A DNA stretch of 64,000 nt from Thermoleophilaceae bacterium. GTDB taxonomy: Bacteria > Actinomycetota > Thermoleophilia > Solirubrobacterales > Thermoleophilaceae. The notes under the pieces were generated by a model. The model ran no database searches. It worked only from the letters and a program-made list of their open reading frames with translations, and was not told the origin of the DNA. Both the position numbers and the translations under genes were made by a program. How positions within the stretch are numbered: position 1 is the first letter of the stretch; every line of letters starts with the position of its first letter. Positions 1-9,067 of the stretch are shown piece after piece. The stretch lies in assembly GCA_036378175.1 (NCBI GenBank), contig DASUWY010000024.1, positions 62,001 through 126,000 of the forward strand. Direction: 5' to 3'.

Positions 1-2
1 CC

Positions 3-977
3 GGCGCCGCCATCTACTACGTCGTGAACTCGATTCTCATTGCCGTGGTCTGGAGCCTGGACGAAGGAATCAGCCCCTTGGCCGCGTGGCGGGAGCGGAT
101 GGCCTGGCTGTGGATGCACAACCTCGCGGCCGGGGCACTTGCCGGCACATTCGTGGCGGCGGAACGGGCCCTGGGCGTGTCCGCCTTCGTGCTCTTCGGC
201 GTTCCGCTGTTGCTCGTATGGGCCACCCAGAAGCAGTACCTGAGCCGTTCGCGAACCAGCGTGGAGGCGCTGCGAGCAAGTCACCACGACCTCGAGGCGG
301 CCAACGAGCAGCTGCGGGTCGCGCTCAGCGAGAACGAGAAGCTGCTCGAGCGCACCAAGCGGGCGTACGTGTCCACCATCACCTCGCTGGCCCGCACCAT
401 CGAGGCGAAGGACCCGTACACCAGCGGCCACACCGAGCGGGTTGCCGAGTACGCGTTGATGCTCGCCCGCCAGCTCGGGTTCGGCGAGGAGGAGCTGCAG
501 GCCGTGGAGGTGGGCGCCGTGATCCACGACATCGGGAAGATCGGCATCCCCGACCGCATCCTGCTCAAGCCGGGCAGGCTCGACTCGGGAGAGTTCGAGG
601 AGATGCGCAGGCATCCTGAGATCTCGAGCTACATCCTCGACGAGCTCGAGCTTCCCGAGATCGTGAGGGACATGGCCCGCAACCACCACGAGCGCTTCGA
701 CGGCAAGGGCTACCCCGACGGCCTGAAGGGCGAGGAGATCCCGCTGGCGGCGCGCATCCTCACCGTGGCGGATGCCTTCGACGCGATGACGAGCGACCGT
801 CCCTACCGCCGTGCCCTGTCACAGGAGGTCGCGGCAGCCGAGATCCGGCGCAACGCCTGGACTCAGTTCTGCCCGCAGGTGGTGGCGGCGCTCGAGGTCT
901 GCCTGGGCAGCTCGGCCCGCCCGGCCGAGCCGGCGGCTCGCCCCGAGTCCGCTACGCCTGCACTAGGTCTGTCGTAG
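3..977 (+). CDS. Membrane-anchored HD-GYP cyclic-di-GMP phosphodiesterase (5' partial)
   Basis: Signalling enzyme predicted to hydrolyse c-di-GMP at the membrane. The frame is open to the window edge, so the true start lies upstream; a GTG at 24 is an internal candidate. Numbered from that GTG, hydrophobic segments occupy roughly residues 1-12 and 35-66, a coiled-coil-like linker runs 75-112, and the HD domain follows. The metal-binding pair is His168-Asp169 in HDIGKIGIPD, and the GYP motif is at 229-231 in GKGYPDG, so catalytic residues look intact. The C-terminal 30 residues are Ala/Pro-rich. Its stop codon overlaps the convergent MFS gene by 26 bases. Partner GGDEF proteins lie at 51-52 kb and 61-62 kb. 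Confidence 0.9.
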   Translation, partial: GAAIYYVVNSILIAVVWSLDEGISPLAAWRERMAWLWMHNLAAGALAGTFVAAERALGVSAFVLFGVPLLLVWATQKQYLSRSRTSVEALRASHHDLEAANEQLRVALSENEKLLERTKRAYVSTITSLARTIEAKDPYTSGHTERVAEYALMLARQLGFGEEELQAVEVGAVIHDIGKIGIPDRILLKPGRLDSGEFEEMRRHPEISSYILDELELPEIVRDMARNHHERFDGKGYPDGLKGEEIPLAARILTVADAFDAMTSDRPYRRALSQEVAAAEIRRNAWTQFCPQVVAALEVCLGSSARPAEPAARPESATPALGLS

Positions 978-2211
978 GAAGCAACGCGGCCGTGTCGGGC
1001 GCGGTCTTCCACTCGTCGCGCAACGCGTAGACCGACCAGAGCCAGGCGCAGAGGAGCCCGGCGCCCGCGACCATGAACAGCACGCGCGCACCGGCGAGCG
1101 ACGCCAGCGCGCCACCGAGCAGGAAGGAGGTGCCGAACGCCGCGGAGATCAGCGTCCCGTGGATGCCGAACACGCGACCGAGGGCATCCTGCGGCGCGGT
1201 GCGCTGCGCAAGGATCTGCTCGTGCGCGGCGGCAACGCCGTTGCCCGTCCCCGTGATCGCGAACGCCGCGACCGCCACGGCGAAGACCGGCGCGACGCCC
1301 GCCAACACCATGCCGCAGGCCATTGCGACGAGGCCCAGCAGATAGCGGCGCTTGAGCCTGTGCGAGCTGCCGCCCGAGGCGGCCACCAGCGAGCCCGCCA
1401 CGATGCCCACGCTTGAGATCGCCACGAGGGCGGAGAAGCCGAGGTTGCCGGCGTCGAGCGTGACCTTGGCGAGCTGGAGCTCGCCCACGTTAGCCATCCC
1501 CGCCGCCAGCACCGCGATCGAGGAGCCGAGCATCAGCGTCCGCAGCGAGCGGAGGCGCAGCGCGATGTGGAGCCCTTCGCGCGCGTCAGCGAGCAAGGAG
1601 GAGCGCCCCACACGCTCCTCGCCCGCTCGACTGGTCACGACAGCCCCGAAGTCGATGCTCCGCACGACCAGTGCCGAGACGGCGAACGTCACGCCGTTCA
1701 CGAGCATCACCGCCGGGGCGCCCGCCAGAAACAGGATCGCGGCCGCCAGGCCGGGGCCGGCGGTGTGGCCCAGGTCGTTGATCGCGCCGTAGAGCGATGT
1801 GGCGGCGGGAAGGTTCTCCTCGTCGACCATGCTCGGCAGCCCGGCGAGGATGGCCGGCTTGAAGAGGGCGGTTCCCACGCCGGCGAGCAGCGCGAGCGCG
1901 AGGATCGCGGCGAAGCTCGACGCCAGCCCGAGTCCGATGAACACCGCTGCGCGCAGCACGTCGGCGATGACGGCGCAGCGGCGGCGGCCGAAGCGGTCCA
2001 CAGCTGCGCCGAGGACGGCGCCGAGCAGCGTGGCCGGCAGGAAATCGGCGAGAAGGATCAGCGTGACCGCCCATGGCGAATGGAACTTCTGGTACGCGAG
2101 CACGAGCAATGCCACGTAGGCGGCTCCGGTGCCCAGCGAGGACTGGGTGTGGGCGAGGAAGAAACGCCGCGCACGGAGCTCGCCCCGGAGAAGGGTGAGG
2201 GCGGCCGTCAT
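952..2211 (-). CDS. MFS transporter, EntS/MFS_3-like exporter
   Basis: A 419-residue major facilitator with about 12 hydrophobic segments, expected in the cytoplasmic membrane as a drug or metabolite exporter. The loop between helices 2 and 3 carries DRFGRRR, an MFS motif-A-like signature, near residue 70. Overall sequence recalls the EntS/enterobactin-exporter group, but the substrate cannot be read. The ATG at 2211 lies in the middle of a perfect 30-base palindrome (separate entry). A 32-codon TTG-initiated reading frame immediately upstream (2208-2306) ends in an ATGA overlap with this start. The 3' end overlaps the convergent HD-GYP gene. Confidence 0.82.
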   Translation of the reverse strand: MTAALTLLRGELRARRFFLAHTQSSLGTGAAYVALLVLAYQKFHSPWAVTLILLADFLPATLLGAVLGAAVDRFGRRRCAVIADVLRAAVFIGLGLASSFAAILALALLAGVGTALFKPAILAGLPSMVDEENLPAATSLYGAINDLGHTAGPGLAAAILFLAGAPAVMLVNGVTFAVSALVVRSIDFGAVVTSRAGEERVGRSSLLADAREGLHIALRLRSLRTLMLGSSIAVLAAGMANVGELQLAKVTLDAGNLGFSALVAISSVGIVAGSLVAASGGSSHRLKRRYLLGLVAMACGMVLAGVAPVFAVAVAAFAITGTGNGVAAAHEQILAQRTAPQDALGRVFGIHGTLISAAFGTSFLLGGALASLAGARVLFMVAGAGLLCAWLWSVYALRDEWKTAPDTAALLPTTDLVQA

Positions 2212-2226
2212 TTGACGGCCGCCCTC
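2197..2226. promoter_or_regulatory. Perfect 30-bp palindrome over the MFS start codon
   Basis: Arms GAGGGCGGCCGTCA (2197-2210) and TGACGGCCGCCCTC (2213-2226) are exact reverse complements separated by TT. The MFS start codon (2209-2211, minus strand) is at the apex, and the only purine-rich Shine-Dalgarno-like run is in the stem. It could be a protein operator or an RNA hairpin that hides the start. The sequence is direct; the function is inferred. Confidence 0.6.
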
Positions 2227-2510
2227 GTGTCGTTCGAAGCGGTCGGCGCCTTCGAGCGAGCCAGAAGCAGCTCGGAGACGCGACCGGTCTTAAGGCCTAG
2301 CCCCAAGAGACGCGCATGGGCTCCACCCCCCTGTCGGTTTGGTGTCGTCGACCAGCAGATGGCCCGATGGGAACACGGCTGGCGCGCAGGCGCAAGTCGT
2401 ACAAATGTCCAACGCTGCGGAAATCGCTCAAGGCGGGCGCTTAGAACAAACGTTTATTCCTGCAAATCCGCGCTTTAGTTAAATGCGGTCGCTCAAGCGA
2501 GGTATTGCGT
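2227..2510. other. Intergenic stretch without a confident gene
   Basis: About 280 bases between the SnoaL-like gene and the MFS gene. The part nearest the MFS gene holds a 32-residue TTG-initiated frame on the minus strand (2208-2306), possibly a leader peptide; nothing identifies it otherwise. At 2447-2482 the sequence is unusually A/T-rich for this genome, which would suit a promoter, and a small TCGCT/AGCGA hairpin follows near 2489-2500. No RNA family was recognised. Confidence 0.3.
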
Positions 2511-3101
2511 TCAAGAGAAGCGCCGCAGGCCCTCCCCCGGGACGCCCGCCACCCGAAGAGCCTCATCCCAGTCGCCGAAGTCACTCTCACGCACGATCAA
2601 GCCCCGGTTGATCCAGAAGACCTGGCCGAGCTGCGAGTCGAGTTCGATGCCGCTGGCTCGGGCGCGCAGCCTGATCTGACAGAGGAAGGCGAACACGTCG
2701 CCGGCGTCGACGAGCTCAAGAGGCATGTGGTCGACGAATTCCCACGCCTCGTGTAGGTCGGCGGCCCATTGGCGAAGGCCGGCGTGACCGTGGTAGACGC
2801 TCGGCATCCCCGGGATGAGCCACGGCGTGGGCGGGTCGTAGCGGTAATCGGGCGCAAAGCGCACGAGGCAGAGCTCGAGATCTCCACGTACCCAGGCCCC
2901 CCAGCCTGACAGCGCGTTGTGCCGCAGCAGCGCGGACCGCAGGCGCGATCGCGGCGGCAGCGCTTGAACGGCCCGCGAGCCCGCCGCCCATGCTGCCGGC
3001 CAGCGGACCATCAGCCGCTCATCCAGCCCGCGCCGCGCCGGCAGACGCGCGCCGGGACGAATCTGTGTGCGCACGAACTCAGGCAACGAGCCCAGTATCA
3101 C
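2511..3101 (-). CDS. SnoaL/NTF2-like domain protein
   Basis: A 196-residue protein from a GTG start. The C-terminal 120 residues look like the NTF2/SnoaL fold: an early Trp/Tyr-rich helix, a stretch around YHGHAGLRQWAADLHEAW that matches the usual SnoaL helix-turn, then alternating beta-like strands ending in the EALRVAG motif common in these proteins. Members serve as small isomerases, hydrolases or ligand-binding proteins, so no reaction can be assigned. The N-terminal 60 residues are Arg/Ala-rich and unrecognised. The gene is 44 bases downstream of the TrkA-C membrane protein gene start side and read away from it. Confidence 0.6.
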   Translation of the reverse strand: MILGSLPEFVRTQIRPGARLPARRGLDERLMVRWPAAWAAGSRAVQALPPRSRLRSALLRHNALSGWGAWVRGDLELCLVRFAPDYRYDPPTPWLIPGMPSVYHGHAGLRQWAADLHEAWEFVDHMPLELVDAGDVFAFLCQIRLRARASGIELDSQLGQVFWINRGLIVRESDFGDWDEALRVAGVPGEGLRRFS

Positions 3102-3145
3102 CGAAGCGTCCAGCAGTCCACTTCCGCTTTGGGACGAAGAGACCG

Positions 3146-3901
3146 TCAGGCTGCCGACGCCGTCTCTTCGCTCTGCTCGATCTGCTCCTGCTCGCTGCTC
3201 GCTTCGACGTGCCGCAGGTCGCCTCCTCTGTCGCGCCGGCGGTCATCCAGCTCGCAGATCCGCTCGGCGCGGCCGTAGATCACCAATGTGTCGCCGGAGG
3301 CGATGCGCGTATCCGGTCCCGGCACGCCGATGTAGCGGTTGCCGCGTTCGATGCCCAGGACGACCACTCCCTCGTCGCGCAGGCGAAGGTCGCCCAGGCA
3401 ACGGTCGGCCACCCAGTCCTCGTCCTGCACCTTGAGCTCGGCGACGCTGTAGTCGCCGCTCAGATCCAGCAGCCGTGCGTAGTCGCGCGCCTCGAATCCG
3501 CGCCAGCGCAGAAACCGCGCGATCAGCGCCGTGAGATGACGGTCCACCCAGTTCAGCCGCGAGATCCACCACAGGAACAACAGGCCGCCGAGCAGCACGC
3601 CGGCCCGGGTGAGCTGGGCGCCCGCGGTGCCGTGCCGGAAAGAGAGGATCAGTGACGCGATCACGGTCACGATGCCGGCGCTCCCCAGCAGCATCAGTCT
3701 CATGATCACGCGGCGGCGCACCGGATGGTTGACCACGGTCTCCGACTCGCTCGTGGTGAAGCCCGATCCGGTGAGGGCCGAGCGCGCCTGAAAGCGGGCG
3801 GTGTCGCGCGACATCCCGGTGACCTCCAGGATCATGGTCGCGACGCGAGTGATCAGCAGCGACAGGATGATGATCGCGAAGACCGAGACGATCGCAGCCA
3901 C
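3146..3901 (-). CDS. Membrane protein with C-terminal TrkA-C (RCK_C) domain
   Basis: 251 residues from a GTG start. Three hydrophobic segments (about 3-25, 65-88, 95-115) precede a cytosolic RCK_C-like domain at about 135-225, recognisable from the pattern VAELKVQDEDWVADRCLGDL, then VVVLGIERG and a GDTLVIYGRA ending. The loop ALTGSGFTTSESE resembles the conserved segment of a widespread family of TrkA-C membrane proteins and faintly a K+-transporter filter. RCK_C domains bind small ligands, in several cases c-di-AMP. Role is probably ion or osmotic control. It sits 42 bases downstream of gpsA and may be read with it. The last 25 residues are Glu/Gln-rich. Confidence 0.72.
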   Translation of the reverse strand: MAAIVSVFAIIILSLLITRVATMILEVTGMSRDTARFQARSALTGSGFTTSESETVVNHPVRRRVIMRLMLLGSAGIVTVIASLILSFRHGTAGAQLTRAGVLLGGLLFLWWISRLNWVDRHLTALIARFLRWRGFEARDYARLLDLSGDYSVAELKVQDEDWVADRCLGDLRLRDEGVVVLGIERGNRYIGVPGPDTRIASGDTLVIYGRAERICELDDRRRDRGGDLRHVEASSEQEQIEQSEETASAA

Positions 3902-3943
3902 GATCTAGACCTACCCTGCGCCGCCGCCGAGAAACGCTGCGGA

Positions 3944-5023
3944 CTACGCGCGGCGGGCGTTCCGCCGCCGCCGGCGACGCGCCAGAAATCGCCGCAGCCA
4001 GCTGCCTCCGAAGCGTGCCGGCGGCTCCGGCTGGCGCGCCCGTACGAGTGCCACCCACTCCTCGAGCGGCAGCGATCCTTCGATGAGGCGCGCGAGCGCG
4101 GACGTGACGGGCGCATCCACCCCGGCGCGCTCAATCGCGCGCGCCAGGAGCGGCACGGTCTCGAGCGCCTCGGCCGCCTGGCCGAGCCGCGCCGGGATCT
4201 CGGATCCCGGCACCCCTTCCGCGAGCAGCTCGCCGGCGCTGCGGTTGCGCGACGTGGGTGCGAGCGCGGTGGCCACGAGGTCGCCGATGCCGGCGCGCCC
4301 GATGAACGTCCTGCTCTGCGCCCCGTAGGAGCGGGCGAGCGCCGTGACCTCGCTGAAGATGTCGGCGGCCGCCATACCGGCGGCGTTGAGGCCCTGCGCC
4401 TCGGTGGCGCCCGACGCGAGCGCAGCGGCGTTCTTCGCGCAGCCCGCCAGCTCCACTCCCACCGGATCCGAGGACACCTCGCACACCACGCCGGCGTCCT
4501 GAAACACCCACGCCACCTCGTTGGCGAGCGCGGCGGACTGCGAAGCGCACACGAGCCCGGCGCCCGACTCGACCATCTCGCGGGCGTGCGCGGGCCCGCC
4601 GACGCAGCCCACGCGCTCGGCGCCGAACGCCTGCTCGAGCGCGATTGTGGGCGGCATGCCGTCCGGCGGCACGAGCCCCTTCGCCAGTGAGACCACGTAC
4701 GCGCGCTCCGAGATCCCTCGCCGTGCCAGCGCCTCGATCGCCTCCGCGAGCCCGTGCGATGGCACCGCCAGCAGGATCAGATCGGCGCGCGGCGGATGTT
4801 CGTCCCGGCTGCCAAAACCGCGAACCTGAATCCGGTGCGGGAGCTGAACTCCCTGCAAATAGCGCACATTCTCACGCTTCTCCGCAAGCTCCCGAGCCTG
4901 CTCCTCTGTGTGGCAGAGGAGGCTGGTGCGCACACCGGCGCGCTCGAGCAACACGGCCACAGCCGTCCCAAACGATCCAGCACCGACGACAGCGGCCCGC
5001 CGGATCGAATGAGCTCTAGCCAC
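3944..5023 (-). CDS. gpsA: NAD(P)-dependent glycerol-3-phosphate dehydrogenase
   Basis: Reduces dihydroxyacetone phosphate to sn-glycerol 3-phosphate, the backbone for membrane and storage lipids. The dinucleotide-binding loop GAGSFGTA is at residues 14-21. The central VSLAKGL segment and the catalytic-Lys region GCAKNAAALASG, followed by AAADIFSEVTALARSYGA, are the expected GpsA signatures. Length 359 is slightly above the usual 330 because of an Arg-rich C-terminal tail. The GTG start shares one base with the stop codon of the ETF-QO gene (TAGTG), implying translational coupling at the end of the ETF operon. The glycerolipid link is also seen in WS/DGAT at 42.7-44.2 kb. Confidence 0.93.
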   Translation of the reverse strand: MARAHSIRRAAVVGAGSFGTAVAVLLERAGVRTSLLCHTEEQARELAEKRENVRYLQGVQLPHRIQVRGFGSRDEHPPRADLILLAVPSHGLAEAIEALARRGISERAYVVSLAKGLVPPDGMPPTIALEQAFGAERVGCVGGPAHAREMVESGAGLVCASQSAALANEVAWVFQDAGVVCEVSSDPVGVELAGCAKNAAALASGATEAQGLNAAGMAAADIFSEVTALARSYGAQSRTFIGRAGIGDLVATALAPTSRNRSAGELLAEGVPGSEIPARLGQAAEALETVPLLARAIERAGVDAPVTSALARLIEGSLPLEEWVALVRARQPEPPARFGGSWLRRFLARRRRRRNARRA

Positions 5024-6750
5024 TACGTCTGCTGATAGTTGGGTCCGTCGCCACCCTCAGGCGGCGTGAGCCTTCCACCCTTGGCCGTGATCGCCCCGCA
5101 CTGCACGCAGTTCGATGGCGTGATCTGGAGATCAACCAGCGTCTCCTCGGAGAGCCCGCCGTTCTGCGCCATCTGGTCCTTCACCTCATCGGGCACCGAG
5201 TAGACCTGCGCCGGGCACATGTTCTCCCACATCGTGGCGAGCGCCAGCGGCACGTTCTTCTGGATGCGGATGTGGTTGGGAGCGTCGTCGCGCGTGGCGT
5301 TGCCGCTCGCGAACACCGACGACAGCTTGTCGAAGGTGAGCTTGCCGTCCGGCTTCGGATACTTCTTGTTGCGCTTGCCGATGAACACGTCCACGCCGGC
5401 GTCGTCGTGCGTCTTGAAGTGGCCGGGCGGGAAGCGCCCTCCGGAGGCCTCCATCATGTTGGCGATCAGGCCGCCGACAAAGAAGCCCTTGTTGAAGGGC
5501 TGGCGCATGTTCCGAGAGCGGTACATGTCCTTCTCGATCTCCGAGCCGCGGACCTTGTCCTCGTAGCTCGAGAGGTCGTCGGTGGAGTCCCTCTTCAGCG
5601 CGTTGAAGATTGCCTCGGCCGCGAACATGCCCGCGTGCATCGCGTAATGGATGCCCTTGAGCTGCGGCACGTTGACCATCGACGCTCCGTCGCCGGCGAT
5701 GCACAGGCCGGGCGCCCAGAGGCGGTCGGGCATCGCCCAGTAGCCGCCTGACGGGATCGTCTTCGCGCCCCAGCCCACGCGCTTGCCGCCCTCGAGGATG
5801 CCGCGCACGAGCTTGGACGTCTTCAGCTCCTGGAGCACGTCATGGCAGGAGAAGGTGGCGTCGCGGTAGTCGAGCCCGACCACGAATCCGAGCGACACCT
5901 TGTCCTCGCCCATCGGGTAGATGAAGCTGCCGCCGAACTCGCGGTACTTCGCGCTCGGACGCAGCGGCCAGCCCATCGTGTGCACCACGCGGTCGAGAGG
6001 CTTCGGCACCTCCCAGATCTCCTTCACCCCGAGCTCCCACTGCGGCGGGTCCGCTCCGTTCGAGAGGTTGAAGTAGCGGATGGCCGCGCCCGTGAGGTGA
6101 CCCTGCGTGCCCTCTGCCAGAACCGTGGCCTTCGCGATCACGTCCGAGCCGGGCTCGAAGTTCGACAGCTCCTCGCCGTCGCGGCCGCGGCCCTTGTCGC
6201 CCGTGCGGATGCCGCGCACCTTGCCGTCCTCCACGAGCAGCTTGTAGCCCGCCGACTCCGGCAGCACGTATACGCCCGCCTCCTCGGCCTTCCCCGACAG
6301 GAAGCGCCCGAGCTGCGCCACCGAAACCACGTGGTTGCCGTGGTTGCGGAACGGCGGCGGCGTGGGCAGCGGGATGGCGCGGTTCTTGCCGGCCATCAGG
6401 TACACGCGCTCCTTCTCCACAGGCCCGAACGTGGGCCACTCGGACTCGTCCATGTCCGGGAAGAGCTTCTTGAACGCGGTGGGCCGCATGATGCCGCCCG
6501 AGAGCAGGTGCGACCCGGGCGTCTTGCCCTTCTCGATCAGCGCCACCGGCACCTCGCCGAGCGACTCGGCGAGCTGCGGCGCGTCCTCGAGGAGCTGCAT
6601 CAGCCGGATCGCGCACGCCAGGCCCGCGGGCCCGCCGCCGACGATCGCGACACCTACCTCGATCCGCTCGTCCTCCGGATCGGTGGGTGGACTGACGAAC
6701 TCCTCCGCCGAGTTGACCGGCGGCGGGTACTCGATCGGGGCAATCGACAT
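5023..6750 (-). CDS. Electron transfer flavoprotein:quinone oxidoreductase, variant Fe-S site
   Basis: Passes electrons from ETF to the membrane quinone pool (probably menaquinone here). The 575-residue protein has the FAD loop VGGGPAGL at about 37-44, the substrate/quinone-binding middle domain, and the C-terminal ferredoxin-like domain. Cys512, Cys548 and Cys551 are present, but the fourth cluster ligand of the usual C-x2-C-x2-C motif is Ile554. The reading frame beyond is intact through the conserved PEGGDGPNY tail, so this is not a frameshift. Start is 7 bases after etfA; it overlaps gpsA by one base. FixC-like proteins are the alternative, but the single-chain length fits ETF-QO. Confidence 0.9.
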   Translation of the reverse strand: MSIAPIEYPPPVNSAEEFVSPPTDPEDERIEVGVAIVGGGPAGLACAIRLMQLLEDAPQLAESLGEVPVALIEKGKTPGSHLLSGGIMRPTAFKKLFPDMDESEWPTFGPVEKERVYLMAGKNRAIPLPTPPPFRNHGNHVVSVAQLGRFLSGKAEEAGVYVLPESAGYKLLVEDGKVRGIRTGDKGRGRDGEELSNFEPGSDVIAKATVLAEGTQGHLTGAAIRYFNLSNGADPPQWELGVKEIWEVPKPLDRVVHTMGWPLRPSAKYREFGGSFIYPMGEDKVSLGFVVGLDYRDATFSCHDVLQELKTSKLVRGILEGGKRVGWGAKTIPSGGYWAMPDRLWAPGLCIAGDGASMVNVPQLKGIHYAMHAGMFAAEAIFNALKRDSTDDLSSYEDKVRGSEIEKDMYRSRNMRQPFNKGFFVGGLIANMMEASGGRFPPGHFKTHDDAGVDVFIGKRNKKYPKPDGKLTFDKLSSVFASGNATRDDAPNHIRIQKNVPLALATMWENMCPAQVYSVPDEVKDQMAQNGGLSEETLVDLQITPSNCVQCGAITAKGGRLTPPEGGDGPNYQQT

Positions 6751-6757
6751 GCTGGGC

Positions 6758-7729
6758 TCAGCCCCCCTTCTTCGCCTTGATGGCCTCGGTGAGCTTCGGG
6801 ACGATCTTGTTCAGGTCGCCAACGATGCCGAGGTCGGAGAACTCGAAGATCGGCGCGTTGGGGTCCTTGTTGATCGCGACGATGTTCTCGGAGTTCTGCA
6901 TGCCGACCTTGTGCTGGATCGCGCCGGAAATGCCCACCGCGAGGTAGAGCTTCGGCGCCACGGTCTTGCCCGTCTGGCCGATCTGCGCGGCGTACGGGTA
7001 CCAGCCGGCGTCCACGACCGCGCGGGTTGCGGCCACCGCGCCGCCCAGCGCCTCGGCGAGGTCCTCGGCGATCTTGAAGCCCTCGGCCTTGCCGAGACCG
7101 CGCCCGCCGCCCACGAGCAGCTCCGCGTCCTCGATGTTCACGTCGGCGCCGCGCTGCTCGCCGCGCTGCACCATCGTGCACTTGGTCGAGAAGTCCGACA
7201 GCTCGACGTCGACCTTCTCGACATCGGCGCTGCCGCCGTTCTCGGCGATCTCGAACGCGTTGAGGCGGCCGATGATCACGCCGGGCTCGCCGACGTAGTC
7301 AACGTCGACGATGGCGGAGTCCTGGAGGATCGGCCGCTCGGCCACGAGCTTGCCGTCCTGGACCTTGACCTGGGTGACCTCCATCGTCACGCCGCCGCCG
7401 AGCCGTGCGGCCAGGCCGGCGCCGATCTCGAAGCCGAGCAGGCCGCCGCCGAACAGCGCGTAGCTGTAGCCGTTGTCCTGAATCAGCTTGGCCATCACGT
7501 CCACCACCGGCTGGGCGATGCCCACCGGCGCAGACGCGTAGTAGACCTTCGAGGCGCCGTAGTTGCCGAGCTTGCCGGCGAGCTCGTCGGTCACGTCGTC
7601 GCCGACGACGACCGCGTGAGCCTCCTGGCCGAGCTCCTTCGCGAGCTTGGCCGCCTCGGACACGGCGCCCAGCGAGTTCTTGTTGAACTCGCCCTCGTAG
7701 TGGAGTGCGTAGGTGAGGATGCCACTCAT
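6758..7729 (-). CDS. etfA: Electron transfer flavoprotein alpha subunit
   Basis: FAD-carrying subunit (323 aa) of the soluble ETF heterodimer that collects electrons from acyl-CoA dehydrogenases. The C-terminal FAD domain shows [12 protein letters not shown] followed by [11 protein letters not shown] and [10 protein letters not shown], the family signature. The start ATG at 7729 was chosen because it forms an ATGA overlap with the etfB stop codon and gives a normal N-terminus (MSGILTYA); in-frame sequence further upstream is only the opposite frame of etfB. Middle gene of etfB-etfA-ETF-QO-gpsA. Confidence 0.95.
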   Translation of the reverse strand: MSGILTYALHYEGEFNKNSLGAVSEAAKLAKELGQEAHAVVVGDDVTDELAGKLGNYGASKVYYASAPVGIAQPVVDVMAKLIQDNGYSYALFGGGLLGFEIGAGLAARLGGGVTMEVTQVKVQDGKLVAERPILQDSAIVDVDYVGEPGVIIGRLNAFEIAENGGSADVEKVDVELSDFSTKCTMVQRGEQRGADVNIEDAELLVGGGRGLGKAEGFKIAEDLAEALGGAVAATRAVVDAGWYPYAAQIGQTGKTVAPKLYLAVGISGAIQHKVGMQNSENIVAINKDPNAPIFEFSDLGIVGDLNKIVPKLTEAIKAKKGG

Positions 7730-8520
7730 GCCAGGAGCTTCCTTTCGTCGAGCCAGGCGACGATCTTCTGGACGGTCTCGTCGGTGTCCTCGTCCTCGAT
7801 GATCTCCCCTGCCTGCTTCTCCGGGGGCGGATTGATCGCCAGCACGGCGGTCTTCGAGCCGTCCTGGCCGACCCTGCTCGTGTCGATCTCCACGTCGCCC
7901 GCCGACTTCGTGTCGAGCGGCTTCTTCTTCGCGCCCATGATCGCCTTGAGCGACGGGTAGCGCGGCTCGTTGATCGCGTCGCCCACCGAGATCACGGCGG
8001 GGAGCGCGACGTCGACGGTGTCGTAGCCGTACTCGGCCTGGCGCTCGCAGCGCAGGCTCTCGCCGTTCACGTCGATCTTGATCACCTGGGTGAGCGACGG
8101 CATGCGCAGGTGGTCGGCCACAACGGCGCCGATCGTGTAGCACTCGCCGTCATCCGACTGCTGCCCGAGCAGCACGAGGTCGGGATTCTCGGCCTTGAGC
8201 GCCTGAGCGAGCGCGTAGCCGGTGGCCACCACGTCGGATCCGGCGAGGGACTCGTCGGTGAGGTGGACGGAGCGGTCGGCGCCGAGCGACACGGCCTTGT
8301 GGAGCGCGCGCACCGCGCTCTCCGGGCCCATCGTCACGGCCACGATCTCGTCGACGTCCACCGCGCCGCCCTCGCGAATCTGCATGGCGGCCTCGATGGC
8401 GTGGGTGTCAAAGGGGTTCAGGTTCTTCTCGCCACTGCGGTCGAGGCGCCCCGTGTTCGGGTCCATGCGCTTCTCGACGGCGGCGTCCGGGACCTCTTTG
8501 ACCAGGACGCAAATCTTCAA
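7726..8520 (-). CDS. etfB: Electron transfer flavoprotein beta subunit
   Basis: AMP-binding partner of EtfA, 264 residues, the normal size. It begins MKICVLVKEVPDA and carries the conserved ALRxA-type region AVRALHKAVSLGADR and the QQSDDGECYTIGAVVADHLRMP-type signature (residues about 120-140, written here only in part as QQSDDGECYTIG). Overlaps etfA by 4 bases. First ETF gene of the operon; the B12-binding mutase subunit lies 69 bases upstream in the same direction, so both may share a transcript. Confidence 0.95.
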   Translation of the reverse strand: MKICVLVKEVPDAAVEKRMDPNTGRLDRSGEKNLNPFDTHAIEAAMQIREGGAVDVDEIVAVTMGPESAVRALHKAVSLGADRSVHLTDESLAGSDVVATGYALAQALKAENPDLVLLGQQSDDGECYTIGAVVADHLRMPSLTQVIKIDVNGESLRCERQAEYGYDTVDVALPAVISVGDAINEPRYPSLKAIMGAKKKPLDTKSAGDVEIDTSRVGQDGSKTAVLAINPPPEKQAGEIIEDEDTDETVQKIVAWLDERKLLA

Positions 8521-8589
8521 GTCTGGCTCCTTAGATCAGGGCTGCTTCTGCCTGTCGGCCGCGGGGATGTTACCCACTTGACTGACGAG

Positions 8590-9030
8590 TCAATCGCCCG
8601 ACGACACCGCATTGCGGATGAAGTCGACGATCTCGTGCGTGGGGGCGCCCGGCGTGAAGACCTCGGCCACGCCGAGCTTCTTCAGCTCCGGGATGTCCTC
8701 AGACGGGATGGTTCCCCCCACGGTGATCACCACGTCGTCGATCCCCTGCTCCTTGAGCAGCTCCACCACTCTCGGCACGAGGGTCATGTGCGCTCCGGAG
8801 AGGATCGAGAGGCCGATGGCGTCGGCGTCCTCCTGCAGCACCGTGGCGACGATCTGCTCCGGGGTCTGGTGGAGCCCGGTGTAGATCACCTCCATCCCGG
8901 CGTCGCGCAGAACGCGGGCGATGATCTTCGCGCCGCGGTCGTGCCCGTCGAGGCCGGGCTTTGCCACAACCACACGGATCTTGCGCCCGCTCTGGGGAGC
9001 GCTCGGTGCTGTTTGAGAGGTGCCCTCCAT
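8590..9030 (-). CDS. B12-binding small subunit of an acyl-CoA mutase (IcmB-like)
   Basis: A free-standing 146-residue cobalamin-binding domain. It has the base-off/His-on signature: GLDGHDRG with axial His30, SILSGAH at 75-81 and the GG turn at 105-106 (VGGTIP). It must pair with the catalytic large subunit encoded at 11272-12921, which lacks this domain. Start at ATG 9030 (MEGTSQ) was preferred; upstream in-frame sequence is low-complexity Arg/Pro. The two subunit genes are on one strand but separated by glycosyltransferase, TetR and cupredoxin genes. From the large subunit's residues this is probably an isobutyryl-CoA mutase partner rather than a methylmalonyl-CoA one. Confidence 0.88.
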   Translation of the reverse strand: MEGTSQTAPSAPQSGRKIRVVVAKPGLDGHDRGAKIIARVLRDAGMEVIYTGLHQTPEQIVATVLQEDADAIGLSILSGAHMTLVPRVVELLKEQGIDDVVITVGGTIPSEDIPELKKLGVAEVFTPGAPTHEIVDFIRNAVSSGD

Positions 9031-9067
9031 AGGCCTGAGCGGCCGGGAGTCTACTTTTCGGCGCTGC

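Noticed and set aside
5023-5130. Frameshift as the reason for the missing Cys in ETF-QO.
   Set aside because: The frame continues through the family's conserved PEGGDGPNY ending, so the substitution is genuine in this sequence.
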